NCBI RefSeq assembly: GCF_002575655.3
Contig: NC_053040.3
Coordinates: 154,319,148-154,383,147, forward strand
Origin: Aegilops tauschii subsp. strangulata
Taxonomy: Eukaryota; Streptophyta; Magnoliopsida; Poales; Poaceae
Direction: 5' to 3'
Length of the DNA stretch: 64,000 nucleotides
Shown here piece by piece: positions 19,590 to 31,712 of this stretch (positions within the stretch are counted from its first letter, which is position 1; the number at the start of each line of letters is the position of its first letter). The notes below the pieces were generated by a model. That model had not been told where the DNA came from, searched no databases, and saw only the letters and a program-made list of their open reading frames with translations. The translations under genes and the position numbers were made by a program.

Positions 19590-20050
19590 ATCCAAGACTG
19601 CGTGCGGGTCCCCGCGGCCGTCGCCCGCCGTGCACTATACCTTTCTCCCCCTCGCGCGCGCCCGACAACGCAACCAAAAAGAACTCGTTCCAAATCTTCA
19701 GCCTCCGTCCCGCAATCCACACCCGGCGAGAATCCCCTCGCCAGCGATCCCCGCGCCGCCTTCCTCGCGGCGCCGCCGATCCAACGAGGTAATTCACGGC
19801 GCGTCACCGCGCGCGGGTCTCGCCTCCTCCTCCTCCTCCATCTGCCCCCCTTCCCCGCGACCGCTTCTCTCGCGGCCTCCACCTCTCTCTCTCCCCCTCC
19901 CGTGGATCTCGGTCCGGATTGTGCCGATCCCTCCCGCGCACGAGCGGCCCTCCCGTGGTCTCTTGGCGTCCCGCCGCCGTCGTCGCTGGCTCCGGTCCGC
20001 CACGGGTTAGGCAGGTGCGCTGTCCGAACCGCCCGTCGTGCTTCTTAAGA
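19590..20050 (+). promoter_or_regulatory. GC-rich promoter/5' UTR region of the hydrolase gene
   Basis: GC content jumps here against AT-rich flanks, with ctcctcctcc and CGCG runs, as at grass gene starts. A 5' UTR exon ending at 19788 (CCAACGAG|GTAATT) spliced to 20537 (TTGGTGCAG|GC) is a plausible model. No TATA box was recognised and the transcription start is unknown. Confidence 0.45.
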
Positions 20051-20609
20051 GAGTCGGCGTCTGCCTGGTCGGCTCGGGCATTGCAGCGTTGGCCGCGAGC
20101 TGGATTCCTGGCCTGGATTCTTATTAGATGTGACGGCGTAGGGCGCGCCTGGATTTGCCTGCATTGGGCGTCGTCAGGCGTCTGTCCTGTCCAACACCTC
20201 GAGTAATTATCTTCCAGATCTGCCTCGATTAGGTCCGTTTCCTCTGGCGGAGATGCTGCTTTTAGTTGATGTGGGTTTGTGTGATGTGGTTGTGGTCCTT
20301 GAATCTCAATGTCTGATGGCATGATGCTGCATTGCCCTGGGAAATTCATTCCATAGTTGTGTTTCTAGTGGGCTATGCTTTATATCCAAAAATTCAAACT
20401 AGTGGGCTTGCTTCATTTTATTCTTGCTTTCAGTTAGCGCTGGAAACCATTCTCCTGCTTTAATTGTTAAGTTCCTGTTATGTCGTACTTCTCGGAATAT
20501 GCTGACTTGGGCAATTTTTTAATTTTGTTGGTGCAGGCATTTGCCAGTGTTTGTGGTTGTAATTTGTCGTAAAGTCTCAGTAATCAACTTTAATCAGATA
20601 TTCTTGAAT

Positions 20610-23002
20610 ATGGTATCAGTGAATGTTGGGTTAGTACACTATGTATTGGACCATATATATGGGACTCTCCTTCATCGCACGAAATTAGGAACGCCATTTT
20701 TCTCAAAGGGATGGGGAGGTACCAAACTTGATTTGTTAGAGAGGATGGTGAAGCAGCTATTCCCTGAAGCACCTTGCCAGAACTGGCCACCAACTGCTGT
20801 GCAGCCTAAATGGAAAACAGTTTGGGAGACAAAGAACTCTTGTCTGCGAGAGGGAGTTTTCCGGACAACATGTGATGAGCGACTCATTGATGCATTGCCT
20901 CCTGAGAGTCACAATGCAAGAGTCGCTTTTCTTACGCCCAAGGATGTCTCACCAGAGAAGATGGCTTGCGTGGTCCATCTGGCAGGTACAAACTTTGTAA
21001 CTCGATCTTACTCTATCATAGTGTGCCATTATCATCTAGTTAGATAAATCTTCTTTGTCTTTGAATTAATGTTTGGCGGGATCTATAAACCGGTGTATAT
21101 ATGTACTCATATCATATGCAGTGAATCACCATTCCAGATTTTATCCCAACCCACCAGACTTCAGAAATAGTTCTTATAGGCCTTTGACATTTAGATATTA
21201 CTGGTTGAACAGATAAATGGTATTTTATGCCTATGTAGTTTGGTGACATTTAGCTTTGTAAAAAAAATCCGGAAAACGCAAGAGCTTTGCATGTTGACTC
21301 ATTTAGCTTTGTCACCTCATTTCAAAACAGAATCAGTAGGCTTCTAAAATGCAGCAATTCAACTTCTCCATCTACTATCTGAATAAAATGGTGAGAGATT
21401 TGTCTAGTTTTAGAATTTCTGTTTTCATAATGTAATGTGTTTTCTACTAACAGGCATGACTGTGTTGATGCTATGTTTTTCTTGGAAGTTCTCACTACGA
21501 TTGTTTTCTTAATACCTGAGATGATCTCCAGTTCTCCCCCCTTTTAACCAGGGACCCACATTTAGTGAATCGAGTTAAGCCTTTCTTCAATATTTTAGGA
21601 ACCGGTGATCACTCATTTGAGAGAAGGCTCCGGCTTGGTGGACCTCTTTTGAAGGACAATATTGCAACCATGGTTCTTGAGAGGTGAGGTTTGTACAACA
21701 GGGGTACCTTGCATTTTTGTCGATTTTCAATCTTCCTGGCTGGAACTGATATCTCAAATGAAATGCAGCCCCTATTATGGACAACGACGTCCTAGCATGC
21801 AGCATGGGGCCAAGCTTCAATGTGTGAGTGACTTGCTACTCTTAGGAAAAGCCACTATTGATGAAGCTCGCAGTCTCTTATACTGGTTGCAGGCTGAGGC
21901 TGGTTATGGCAAGATGGGCATATGTGGGCTCAGCATGGGTATGTACTTTTCTCATTAAAAAAAGGAGTCCTTGCTTGTCTCCACTATTTTGTCTTAGTTT
22001 CATTAGAAAAAATGTCATATGAAAATTACTAGTATTGTGTTTATTTCAAAAACTTTATTCTGAGACTATATAGGAATTCCTTATTTATGAAATATTTTGC
22101 CAGTTGTTTTCATAAGCATTTGTTTGTTAATAACAGGCGGTGTACATGCTGCAATGGTTGGATCCTTGCATCCTACGCCAATTGCCACACTACCATTTCT
22201 TGCTCCACATTCTGCTGTTGTACCTTTCTGTGAAGGACTTTACAGACATGCCACAGCTTGGGAAGCACTGAGGGAAGATGCAGCAGCATTAGCTAAAGAT
22301 GCAACTTCTTTGACCGAAGATGCGGCATCCGGTATCAGCATTGAGCAAGTAAAAGACAGATTACGGTCAGTGCTGTCTCTGACGGACGTCACTCGATTTC
22401 CCCTACCGAAGAATCCACAGGCTGTCATTTTTGTTGGTGCAACGGTTAGTGCTACTCACTTGTTCTGTGCCATATATATTTAAATGTGATTAATGCTACC
22501 TGGGTCTTCTACTTACAACCTCGTAGGTAGATTTCCTACAGAGTATCTCACAATCAGCTTTCATTACTAGTTCAATATGTGTTTTGCTACTATTTCAACA
22601 ACAGACGTATTATTTACAGCACCTAAAAAGTGATAATATATATGTTTTCTGCATCACTTTTGTCGTAGCATGAGTGTTATCCGAGCTGATCCATTCAATG
22701 ATCATCCACACCTCTGTTCATTAGCTTGTTTCTGTAATCTGTGCTCTGTAGTGTTGAGTGAAACCTTTTATTAATATCAGAGATCAGAGTGTCTACTATT
22801 GAAGCTTGGTTCCAGCCTAAAGCCATGTATGTTGTCCTTGTTTCAGGATGACGGTTATATTCCTAGACACTCGGTCATGGAGCTCCAGAAGGCATGGCCG
22901 GGCTCGGAAGTCCGGTGGGTGACGGGAGGCCATGTGTCCTCTTTTTTACTCCACAACGACTCGTTTCGCAAGGCCATCGTCGATGCCCTTGACAGATTGT
23001 AA
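20610..23002 (+). CDS. alpha/beta hydrolase, ABHD18/DUF2048 family (364 aa, 5 coding exons)
   Basis: Coding exons: 20610-20985, 21599-21683, 21769-21938, 22137-22444, 22847-23002; all introns are GT-AG and the phases join without a break (1095 nt). The start ATG at 20610 gives MVSVNVGLVHYVLDHIYGT. The nucleophile elbow GLSMG is residues 207-211 (Ser209), made across the exon 4/5 junction. Asp314 or Asp315 (ATDDGYIP) and His342 (GGHVSSF) complete a triad in the right order. The N-terminal part includes FFSKGWGG and a conserved Trp/Pro region; PYYGQRRP is a family hallmark. Human ABHD18 has been reported to act on cardiolipin; the plant substrate is not known and I infer nothing beyond a serine hydrolase. 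No signal peptide is evident. It looks intact, and it converges on the bZIP gene 538 bp downstream. Confidence 0.85.
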
Positions 23003-23539
23003 CAGGGAGATTCTTGTGTACCCATGGTCACACCAATTGAGCCCTGCAAGCTTGACAGATGCATTTCTTGTTGTATTTTTTAAAAGAGAGCTGAGATATG
23101 GCACATTAGTTGTTGTAACTTAATTAAGAGTTTGGATTAAACAAGTGGGAGAATGAGGTGCAGTGAGTATCAAAATTAGTGGAGAGGTTGGCCCATTGGC
23201 TGTAGATCACATTTGTAACACAAATACAGTGACTCGTTGATTTGTTTAACTGGCAATAAGATGATTCACAATGCTGAGAAGCAGAGTCAGTCCAGCATAG
23301 CAAACACACAGATTACAGTAGGAATGTCAGTTCTTATTTTTTATACTGCCGAATTGTCAGCTGCACGTTATATATATACACAATTACCAGAAGTAACCAC
23401 CAACCACTTGTCGAAGGAGCAAGAAATGGATCATCCATCATCTGATCACCTCTATCTGAAAACCTAAATATCTTTTCTTCTAGGCTGTACTGTATATGCC
23501 TAGCTAGCTAGCCGGCAGGGTGACGATGTAGGCAGGATT
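23003..23539. other. intergenic region between convergent gene ends
   Basis: It holds the 3' UTR of the hydrolase gene (AATTAAG- and ATTAAACAAG-like A-rich signals near 23120-23145) and that of the bZIP gene on the other strand. A short tatatatatac run is at 23370-23380. No ORF of note. Confidence 0.6.
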
Positions 23540-26500
23540 TCATGGATGGAACAGACGGCCGCCGGCGCCGGGCTGGTTGGGCTGGTCCTGGCGCGGCCGC
23601 GCCAGCCAGAGGGAGCTGAGCGCGCGGAGGCGCTGGGAGTAGTCAGCGACGGCGAGGAAGCACCGCGCCGCCTGCCGCGCCGTCAGCACCTGCGGCAGCC
23701 TGTGCAGCGTCTGCAGCCTCAACGCGTCTGCCTGCATCATCATCACATAGCAAACGAAACAGTTGTCAGGCACACTGACTGAGCGCGCGTAAATCACTCG
23801 TGTAGCAGGTGTGGGCACCTGTCTGACGAAGGCCTCGAGGGAGGAGAGGTTGGAGATGGCGAGCGACATGTGGGCCATGTAGGCGGCCGTGTCGGGGTAG
23901 GGGGAGATGAGCGCGTCGGAGGAGACGGTGTCGGAGAGGGAGCGGTACGTGGCCTGGAGCTCACGGTCCAGAGCTTCCTCGCGCTCCTGCGCCCACCGCT
24001 GCACGTCGTACATGCCCGCCGCCTGTTGCTCCGTCAGGGGCTCCATATGCCGCGCCATAACCTACATGTTATTTCCCATTATAATCTACTACCTCCGTTT
24101 CTAAATATATGACGTTTTGGCAGTTTGAATATTTAGGAACGGAGGTACTAGATGTGTTGGTCTGATAAAATTATTTAAGACAAGGTTCACTGTCAGCTGC
24201 ATTGATCTGTTCGACTTTTTGTACCCTATTTCTTTCTACTCAGCATTAGGTTTGTCTTAAGTCTTTTTTTTTGCTAAATGTATATATTAAAAATATCAAC
24301 ATCTACAATGCCAAATATTTGCAATATAAAAATGTATTCCATGATGGTTGATATTGTGAATGTTGGTACTTCTTTCTGTAAAGTTGTAACTTAATATACG
24401 TGAAGTTCAAAACATTGAGGGAATATTATCATTTTTGCGGGGAAAAGGAGATATCATTAACTACGGAGAGAATTACATTCCCCATTATGCCTCAGCGAGG
24501 GATAATTGCTAACCCAAACAACAGTGCAGCTATGATAACACCCTAATTGAGAAAGTAATCCTAATAATGTTTTTTCAGGATTAATAATCCTTCTAATCTT
24601 GATATCTCGTTCTACAAAATTATCTCAAATCTCATAAACCCTACAAGCAAATTGGGACCTGTCTAGGGGAGTCTCTATAATCATCGCCACCACCTCTTGG
24701 ATGTCTGATATGCATCATTAGTTCAACTACAAACGTATGTCTAAATAGTACGATCCAAATTTGCATTTGTGTCAAAGTTATTTTTTCCTTCCTATTATCT
24801 TGAATTTGTCACTCATATAATATATCCAAGGTACAAATTTATGCTCGCAGTTGATCGAACAATCTGAACTGATGAAGATCCCTCACACATAAGATACTCT
24901 AGGCTTAGACATGTGATCAACATAGGCTGCGACTGTTTTTTTAATAATTTTTTTGTCGAGTATTGAATGCGAGATTTTGAGCTCTGATATTGTAAATTTT
25001 TTATGCTTCAATTAGTTTGGACAGTTCGAACTATAGGGAAAAGATGAATAATATAGTTCAACGTAAGTTTGTTTGATACTCCCTGTATTTCATAATGTAG
25101 TGCATATATTATTTTTTTAAGTCAAGTCTCACAATTTTGGTCAAATTTATAGAAAAAATATTTTTATCTAGAATGTCAAACACATATCATTAAGTTCATC
25201 ATAAGATGTACTCCCTCCATTCCAAACGTTTTTAACACTACAGTAGTGTAAAAAAAACGCTCTAATATTATGAAGTACGGGACGGAGGGAGCAGTTTCAT
25301 ATTTTATATATTTAGTGTTGTAGAGATATAAATAGTTTTTTCTATATACTTGGTCAATGCTTAAAAAGTTTGACTTTTAAAAAAAATCTATACGCACTAC
25401 GTTATAAACTGGATGGAGTAGTATGTACGTAGTATGTTGCTGCATTAATATCCCGTTCCATCTAGAAGCTAGCCAACCCACATACACGTCGACCTCCCAT
25501 ATCTAACCTCCCTCCTTTACCAACTCTCGCGGCCAAGTACGCTTTCTTCCAGCACAGAAATAGCAATCATAGGCGGCGATCGGTCTCTACTGATTAATCA
25601 ACCATAGCCAAAGGCTTGTGAAGGCCCGACTGTTCCATCAACTGGGACCTCTCACCTGCTTAAGATTAGCTAGTGATAGGCGATAGCTAGCTAATCCATC
25701 ATATATACGTCTCTCTCTACCTAATCTTTTGAAGAGCTGCATGCCTTCACCGGTCTCTTCACCTTAATCATCAAAATAATAATACTAGCTAGTAGCATTT
25801 GTTCATCATGCTTTGTATCTGCTTGATGCTACATTTTAAGTTAATAAAAAAGTCCTTTTATTTCACAAAAAAAATGTCCTTTATTGAAAGAAGAAACTAA
25901 TAGCACTTGCATATCCTCAACTAATGTATGTAAACTTAAACACATATGGCATATTGCATATATGTTTAATCTATCTCTTAATGATGATCGCCAGCTTATG
26001 TGTCATGCATGCACTACAGCTGTACTCTCAGTTCCCATACAAAAAACCCATAATTGTACGTACCTTGATGAGGTCCGAGGGGCGGGAGCCGCCAATCCAG
26101 ATGAAGCAGCGCTCGGCGGCGGGCAGCCACGTCCCGGAGACGAGGTGGAACACGTCGGCCCTGGCCACGGCGGACTTGAGCTCCGCCAGCACCACGTGGT
26201 GCGCGGCCGTGGCGTCGATGAGCTGCCGCAGCAGCTGCTCGCCGTCCGTCGCCGCCGCGTCGTGCTCCACTCCCTCCGCGTCCACCGCTGCCCGCAGGTG
26301 CCGCATCATCCTGTCGTGCTCGTCCACCCACCTCGCGTACTCCCCGTCGAACCATGCCGCCTCTGCTAATTCATTTTATTTATGGAATTATTTATTTTTG
26401 CCATGCACATACGAGAGAGATCACATAATTGTTACGAAAAACCTGGAAGTATTGAGCGGAAGGAAATATTTTTCTGTGTGATGGCATATACTAGTATATA

Positions 26501-29500
26501 TGGACTGAACAGCTTAGGGTTTAGTTCCATGCATGCCTGGGCTTAGTCCTCCAATGCCAGCTCCACCACCCAAGATTGCACCCTTAGGCAAAGAGATGGA
26601 TGAAAAAAATTAGTTAGGTGGTGATAGAAAAAAAGTGCAATTAAGACATAACTTAATTATAGATACCCAGCTTAATTCTTGAGCCATTATCTTAGACTGG
26701 ATGCATGGCTACAGGGTTTAGATCCGTACTTTTGGTATTGGTGTATATTAAGTTAAGATGTTAGAACAATTAGTGGTTATACTAGAATTTCATTTACCCG
26801 ATTTATTCACTGGAAGTGGCTTTTGATACTTTAGATTGGATGCACACTTGCTTAAACCTCATGTACTCTTACCACCCTTCGGATGTCTTCAAGTTTCCAG
26901 GAACGGGACAAATCTTTCACACTATAGTGGTGGCTATTTGCGCATACGAAAACCCTGAACTTACGGATGTATGTTACGGATCCCACCCACTAGTCTCCCC
27001 TCAGATCCTCCCCCCCCCCCCCCCCCCCCCGCGAATTTTATCAGGCTGCGCTCCCTCCCCCGTCCCCTATTTTCATTTCCAATCAAACTTTGTCATGTCG
27101 GCTTGTAGATTTTATGTTGTAGGTTGGGTCTGTAGGTGTAGCATCTCTCTTGCACATATTTGCTTCACAACTGTTGCGTATGCTTCTAAGGTCCTGTTTG
27201 TTTCAGCTCTGGGAGGTAGCTTTGGACCGGGAAAAACTAAATTGAAAACAAACATCTATTTTGAGCAGCTGCGGAATCACAAAGTAAAGCCGATACATGT
27301 TATTTCCTGTGTAACAGGCCAAAGCACGTCCCGATGTACTTCACAACCAAAGTTGTTTCCCATCCCCATGCCCTTGGCATTTGGTCGTAATTACTATGTC
27401 ATAAATGCCATCAGATGCATGACATATCTCTCCCTTCACCCCCTCCTCCTGAAACAGTGCCTTCTCATTAGCCGTGTGCTTCATAGTTGTGTTCCCAAAC
27501 AGCTGACCTTCGCTGGAGCAGCTTCCTCAGCACAACAAGTCCACATCTGAATATGTTGAAGCTGTAGCCCAAACAAAATAGGGCCTAAAGCCAACTCCCC
27601 AAAACCGCCTCTTCCCTTCATTGTCTCCCACGTTCTCTTTTGTCGTTGATAATCAATCAACAAGGTGACAGATGCGCTCCTAGGCCCCAACCCATCATTA
27701 ACGATTGTGAAGCCCCACTCTAGTATTTCGTTTGTCAAGTGCTGAAAGCATTGCCGATCTATTGCCCATCGGAAACCGCGATCCTAAGCCCAACTGACCT
27801 GGCCACACATATTATTGTACCTAAGCCGGGAGTAGTACATAGGCGTGCGTGTAGCTTAGTATCATTAAAGTATTTTTAGAATGTTCACAATCATTGAGTT
27901 GATGTTGAGTTGCTTGTTCCGGCACCACCTTATTTTTTATCTCCATTCGTTGCCGCTATATCCACCATTGTACATATCCGTCGATTGAGAACCATAGTAG
28001 CCATCGTCCTTACAAACTTTGTTCAGTGTCCTCCTTATACTCATGTGCCAAACTTTGTTCAGTGTCCTCCTTATCCACCATTGTATATATCCGTCGATTT
28101 CGTCCCACTCCCACCCCACCTGAAATCTGAGGTCAGCTCTCTCTGGAACCTCGGTTGTACCTTTGGTGAAATTTTACCTTAACACATGCACACAACCACC
28201 TCGGCCACCTAAAGATTTCCCTATAACTTGTATATTGTAGTAAATTTTTAGAAATTATTAATTTGAAATGAAAAATTATACTGCTGGGCCAACACCATGG
28301 ACAATGCAATTGATATAAAGGTTGAAATTCAGACATTTTGGGGTATATATTTTAGAAATCTTCTTCTGGCTGCTGCTACATGATAGAGTGAATACCATGA
28401 ATTTGCTACACCGCAAAACCATGTATCCTGACAGTTATGATTGTGCCCTCTGTGCTGAAGGGACTAAGGAAACATCAATCCACCTCTTCTGAAACTATAA
28501 CTTCATTCTCCATTTTTGGGAGCATATTACCCATTTCAAGAAGACAGGCATTTCAACTTTTGATGAGATTCAAACTGCCTGTGCTGAATTGCCCAAAGAC
28601 ATCATCATCATGGCATGTTGGGCTTCTGGTCAGTCAGGAATGACAAGATTTTTAGTCAGCACCTCCACATCGTCAAGGATGGAACCACTATCTAAAGAGG
28701 GCCTTTGGACAGTGCAACTCAGGGCAAAACCAGATAAAGCAGACAGGATCAAAGACTGGGTTGAACTACACTTGTAAATGATGTATTTTAATTTCCCTAG
28801 AGAGGGTGTTGGTTGAATTTATATGTACTGGACCTCTGTAATTTAACTTTTTATGTTTTAATATAATAGTTCTACGGTTTCAGGTCAAAAAATATATTTC
28901 ATATAGTCATTCATATCACGATCTATTTTATATCTTTGTACCTTTCCCTTTTCGATTTCCCACCCGGGAATAGAGAACATGCATATATACCTGAGCGCTG
29001 CATCTCTGCATCTCCTGCTCCATCTGTGACAGCCTGACCCTACTCGTCTCCAAATTTTGAATGTAAGCCTACACATGCGCAAAAGACAAACAGAGAACCA
29101 ATCATATCACAAGTCTAGAAGAAGCGTACTTGTCATGCAGAAATGTGGAAACCTTTGGGGCCCTAGCTAGCGAGCTTGACAGTACGCACAACTTTTAGGT
29201 GGTAGTAGCAGGTTAACTTCAACGTCGGACCCCAATTCTACACACCAAACAACGCGGACTGCCAAACCACTACTGTGTACGTGTCAGGTTATTGCAGTGA
29301 TTAACCAGGTTAATCAACTATACATACCTTCTTCCTAAGCCTGCTCTTCCTCGCGGCCTCCCTGTTCTGCGCGAGCCTCCTCAGCGTCTTGGCGTCCGGC
29401 GTTCTGGGGCCCTCGTGCTCTGAGGTCGACGGCGTGCCGGCGCCGCCGCTTCCGCTTCCTTCTCTCTGAAATGGTAGCGACATCACAATTCACGGCACAG

Positions 29501-31202
29501 AAATGTCACAAGAAGGGTGCATGTGTAGAATAGCTAGGGAGCTAACCTTGACGGTCGCCTTGCCGCCTGGTGCCGTCATGGCGGACTGCTTGGACGGCGG
29601 ACGTTGCGGCTTTAAATTAGAACTCGCGGCGACGATGTTCGACGTCGAGGTGGCGGCCTTCGGAGAAGGCTCGGCGACGACGTGCATCGGCCGAGAAGGG
29701 AAGATGTTGAGAGTCTCTGCATGCACACGTGAAGAGAAGTCTAACGCGACCATTTCAGAACGAAAATCCTACACTTACGGATGAGTTGTTACGGATTACA
29801 TCTACAGGCCTAGTTGTCCTCTTTCTATTAAACCTCCCGCCTGAATTTAAGGGTGTGGGCCCTGTGATATCCAACCACTAGTTCCCACACCAGTCCGTAG
29901 CGAGAATCCGTAGCATTTTTATCCGTAAGTGTAGCATTGCTCATTTCAAAATATAACACTGGTGTACGCGGCGGCTGTAAATTTCCAAATGGAATATATG
30001 GTTTCACACTCCTATCGAGGAGGAGAAATAGAAGGGGAGGCACCCCTAAAAAAAGGTGAGGAAATGGCCCTGTTCGGGCAACAAAGAAAGATGTAACAAA
30101 CACGTCATTCTCTCCAACTAGAGAATATCTTTTTAGGGAAAGAATTGTCATATACTCCCTCCGTTCACAAATAAAACATGTTTTGAATATTTCAATATGG
30201 ACTACATACGGACAAAAATAAGTGAATAAACACATTAAAGTGTATCTATATACATCCGATTCATTCAGAAAAAATAATTAGAATATATATTTGTGGATGG
30301 AGGGATTGTTATTACAGAAAATAGAAGCTTTGGGGGAAACAAGGAAAAAAAATCATAATATCTTATCAACATTGTTGGGCAGCCTATGCCGAAACTCAAC
30401 CAGGCATGTCAAATCGTGGTAGATGGCATGTTTTTTCATGTGTGCAACTTATCGTCCAAAAAATTATATATCTATGGCAGGAAAAAGGTATCGCATCTAT
30501 CCCTCCCTCGGAGCTATATATGTGTGTATCCTCAATATCTCGACTAATTCTTATATTGTGTTGTTGCAGGGCCAGATGTAAATAGTATCATCTTATATTA
30601 ATATATTACCCTTTGTCAGAAAACATAATTTTGATTGGGTATGCTATATGTGCATTCCACACATCATACCACCAGGACACGAGGCACCTCACGGCTCTCA
30701 TGTGCCGGGTGTGCCTCAAAGCTATATATTCATGCTACATTAATTCAGTATGTTAACCTATTAAATATTGTGTTATATCAGAGAAATTATAATCGATTAA
30801 GCATGTCTTACGTGGTTGCTCTTGAACTGATTGTTGGTCCTGGCTGTTGATGTAGAGGAAGAGGGCTTGATCAAGTTCTGCCAAGTCCTCGTATCCGCCA
30901 GGGTCCTTTCTGCTGCACTTGAACAAATTAATATAGCGAAATATTGCAAAAAGATTATCATGGTCATCATTCCTAATTAATTGTGGCTCGCATATATATA
31001 TGTTTTTAAAGGTCCCAATGAGAGAATCATCACTTCAAGGAAGAGGATAACACTAAGAGGAAATGCTTGAATAAAGTAAACTTTGAGATTCTTATTGAAC
31101 ATATCCATGAGAAGCGCTCTTTTACAAGATGAACAAGAAATGATACTTTCAACACAATTCTTAGAACTTAAAAGGCAACATGGAAACTGGAGAGAAATGC
31201 TG

Positions 31203-31259
<57 letters not shown>

Positions 31260-31712
31260 AAAGTTTATTATGGTAGCAAGTCAGGCTAATTAGCTGCACT
31301 ATCGCCTTCTTTACATTTGGACCAAACAACATCAAAATAAGTCAATATATACACGTACAGAGACTCTGAAACATCATCTTCAAACTAAGATGCTACCTTC
31401 ATCCTTACGCCTTCAGATAATTAAGTTTTTTACTTGTTTGTGAAAGACCAACTTATGCATCATAACTAATACACGAGAATAACTCCAAAAGCTTAAGAAA
31501 AAACAGAAAAGAAAATATTATCAAGGTGAAAAACATCAAGAAAAGAGCTCTAATTACTTGTCACGAAGAAAACAAGAAAATTTCCATGGTGTTAGGGTTT
31601 ACATGATGCTTCCATGGGTGGACGAGGTAGCAGCGGTAGAAGCTTGGATCATCTCGGCGTGCGCTGAACAAGAAGCCTGCTCATGCGGCTGTTGCCATGG
31701 CCTATCCCCCAT
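23540..31712 (-). CDS. LG2: TGA-class bZIP transcription factor with DOG1 domain, LIGULELESS2-like (458 aa, 9 coding exons)
   Basis: Exons in transcript order: 31712-31603, 30912-30812, 29716-29547, 29465-29328, 29068-28991, 26582-26537, 26362-26064, 24061-23819, 23731-23540. They sum to 1377 nt with consistent phases. The N terminus MGDRPWQQPHEQ is followed by YEDLAELDQALFLYI and LNIFPSRPMHVV. The bZIP has basic region NREAARKSRLRKK (from residue 161, N-x7-R) and heptad L-L-M in the zipper. Exon 6 encodes a Gly-rich linker, GAILGGGAGIGGLSP. The DOG1 domain (about 217-458) has GEYARWVDEHDRMM, ADVFHLVSG, AERCFIWIGG, MEPLTEQQ and ADALRLQTL. TGA factors bind TGACG sites as dimers in the nucleus. 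LG2 sets the blade-sheath boundary and ligule in maize. The LG2 assignment among TGA genes is from memory of the family; the TGA class is certain. Intron 6 has a GC donor. The exon 2 acceptor could alternatively be three bases later. Confidence 0.85.
23732..23818 (-). other. 87-bp intron 8 of the LG2-like gene, readable in frame
   Basis: The intron is bounded by CAG|GTGCCC and ATGCAG|GCAGAC. Its length is a multiple of three with no stop, so retention would insert 29 residues between FVRQ and ADALR inside the DOG1 domain. Alignment to the family says it is an intron. Confidence 0.8.
24092..24145. mobile_element. minimal Stowaway-like MITE
   Basis: CCTCCGTTTCTAAATAT at the left and ATATTTAGGAACGGAGG at the right form near-perfect inverted ends flanked by TA/TA. 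At 54 bp it is little more than its two TIRs. It lies in intron 7 of the LG2-like gene, 30 bp from the exon 8 acceptor. Confidence 0.6.
25079..25418. mobile_element. Stowaway MITE (outer), interrupted by a second Stowaway
   Basis: It begins CTCCCTGTATTTCATAATGT and ends ACGTTATAAACTGGATGGAG, flanked by TA (25077-25078 and 25419-25420). The inner element occupies 25211-25291. In intron 7 of the LG2-like gene. Confidence 0.7.
25211..25291. mobile_element. Stowaway MITE (inner, nested)
   Basis: CTCCCTCCATTCC...GGGACGGAGGGAG with TA before and a mutated CA after. The short core contains AACACTACAGTAGTGTAAA, a small palindrome. It inserted into the outer MITE. Confidence 0.7.
26363..26536 (-). 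other. intron 6 of the LG2-like gene with a GC donor
   Basis: Exon 6 ends CTAAGCCCAG and is followed by GCATGC instead of GT. The acceptor is TTAGCAG|AGGCGG. The joined codon is GAG, giving SP-E-AAWFDGEY as expected for the family. No GT exists before an in-frame stop downstream of exon 6. Confidence 0.65.
27010..27030 (+). repeat. poly-C run
   Basis: About 20 consecutive C within intron 5 of the LG2-like gene. Length may be affected by sequencing error. Confidence 0.8.
27190..27585. mobile_element. Tourist-like (PIF/Harbinger) MITE
   Basis: It starts GGTCCTGTTTGTTTCAGCT and ends AGCTGTAGCCCAAACAAAATAGGGCC, imperfect inverted repeats, flanked on each side by TAA (27187-27189, 27586-27588), the 3-bp target duplication of this superfamily. 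In intron 5 of the LG2-like gene; non-coding. Confidence 0.65.
28360..28870 (+). pseudogene. LINE 3' fragment (zinc-binding RVT tail)
   Basis: In shifting frames the plus strand reads NLLHRKTMYPDSYDCALC followed by a His/Leu segment (IHLF) and a Trp-rich block, the pattern of the zf-RVT domain at the end of plant LINE reverse transcriptases. A continuation to DWVELHL with TAA at 28775-28777 fits the protein's C terminus. It is degenerate and 5'-truncated, inside intron 5 of the LG2-like gene. No clear poly-A tail remains. Confidence 0.6.
29769..29934. mobile_element. 166-bp MITE with CTACACTTACGGAT ends
   Basis: CTACACTTACGGAT at the left and ATCCGTAAGTGTAG at the right are perfect inverted repeats. 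A related piece (aacttacggatgtatgttacggat) occurs at about 26958-26981. In intron 2 of the LG2-like gene. Superfamily not determined. Confidence 0.6.
30155..30305. mobile_element. Stowaway MITE
   Basis: CTCCCTCCGTTCACAAATA...TATTTGTGGATGGAGGG, with TA preceding. AT-rich, hairpin-forming, in intron 2 of the LG2-like gene. Confidence 0.7.
31206..31254 (+). repeat. (GA)n microsatellite, about 24 units
   Basis: Perfect GA run in intron 1 of the LG2-like gene; a likely length-polymorphic marker for this locus. Confidence 0.92.

Noticed and set aside
26816..27550. 244-aa plus-strand ORF
   Set aside because: Runs through a poly-C tract and a Tourist MITE inside an intron of the LG2-like gene; no homology or codon structure.
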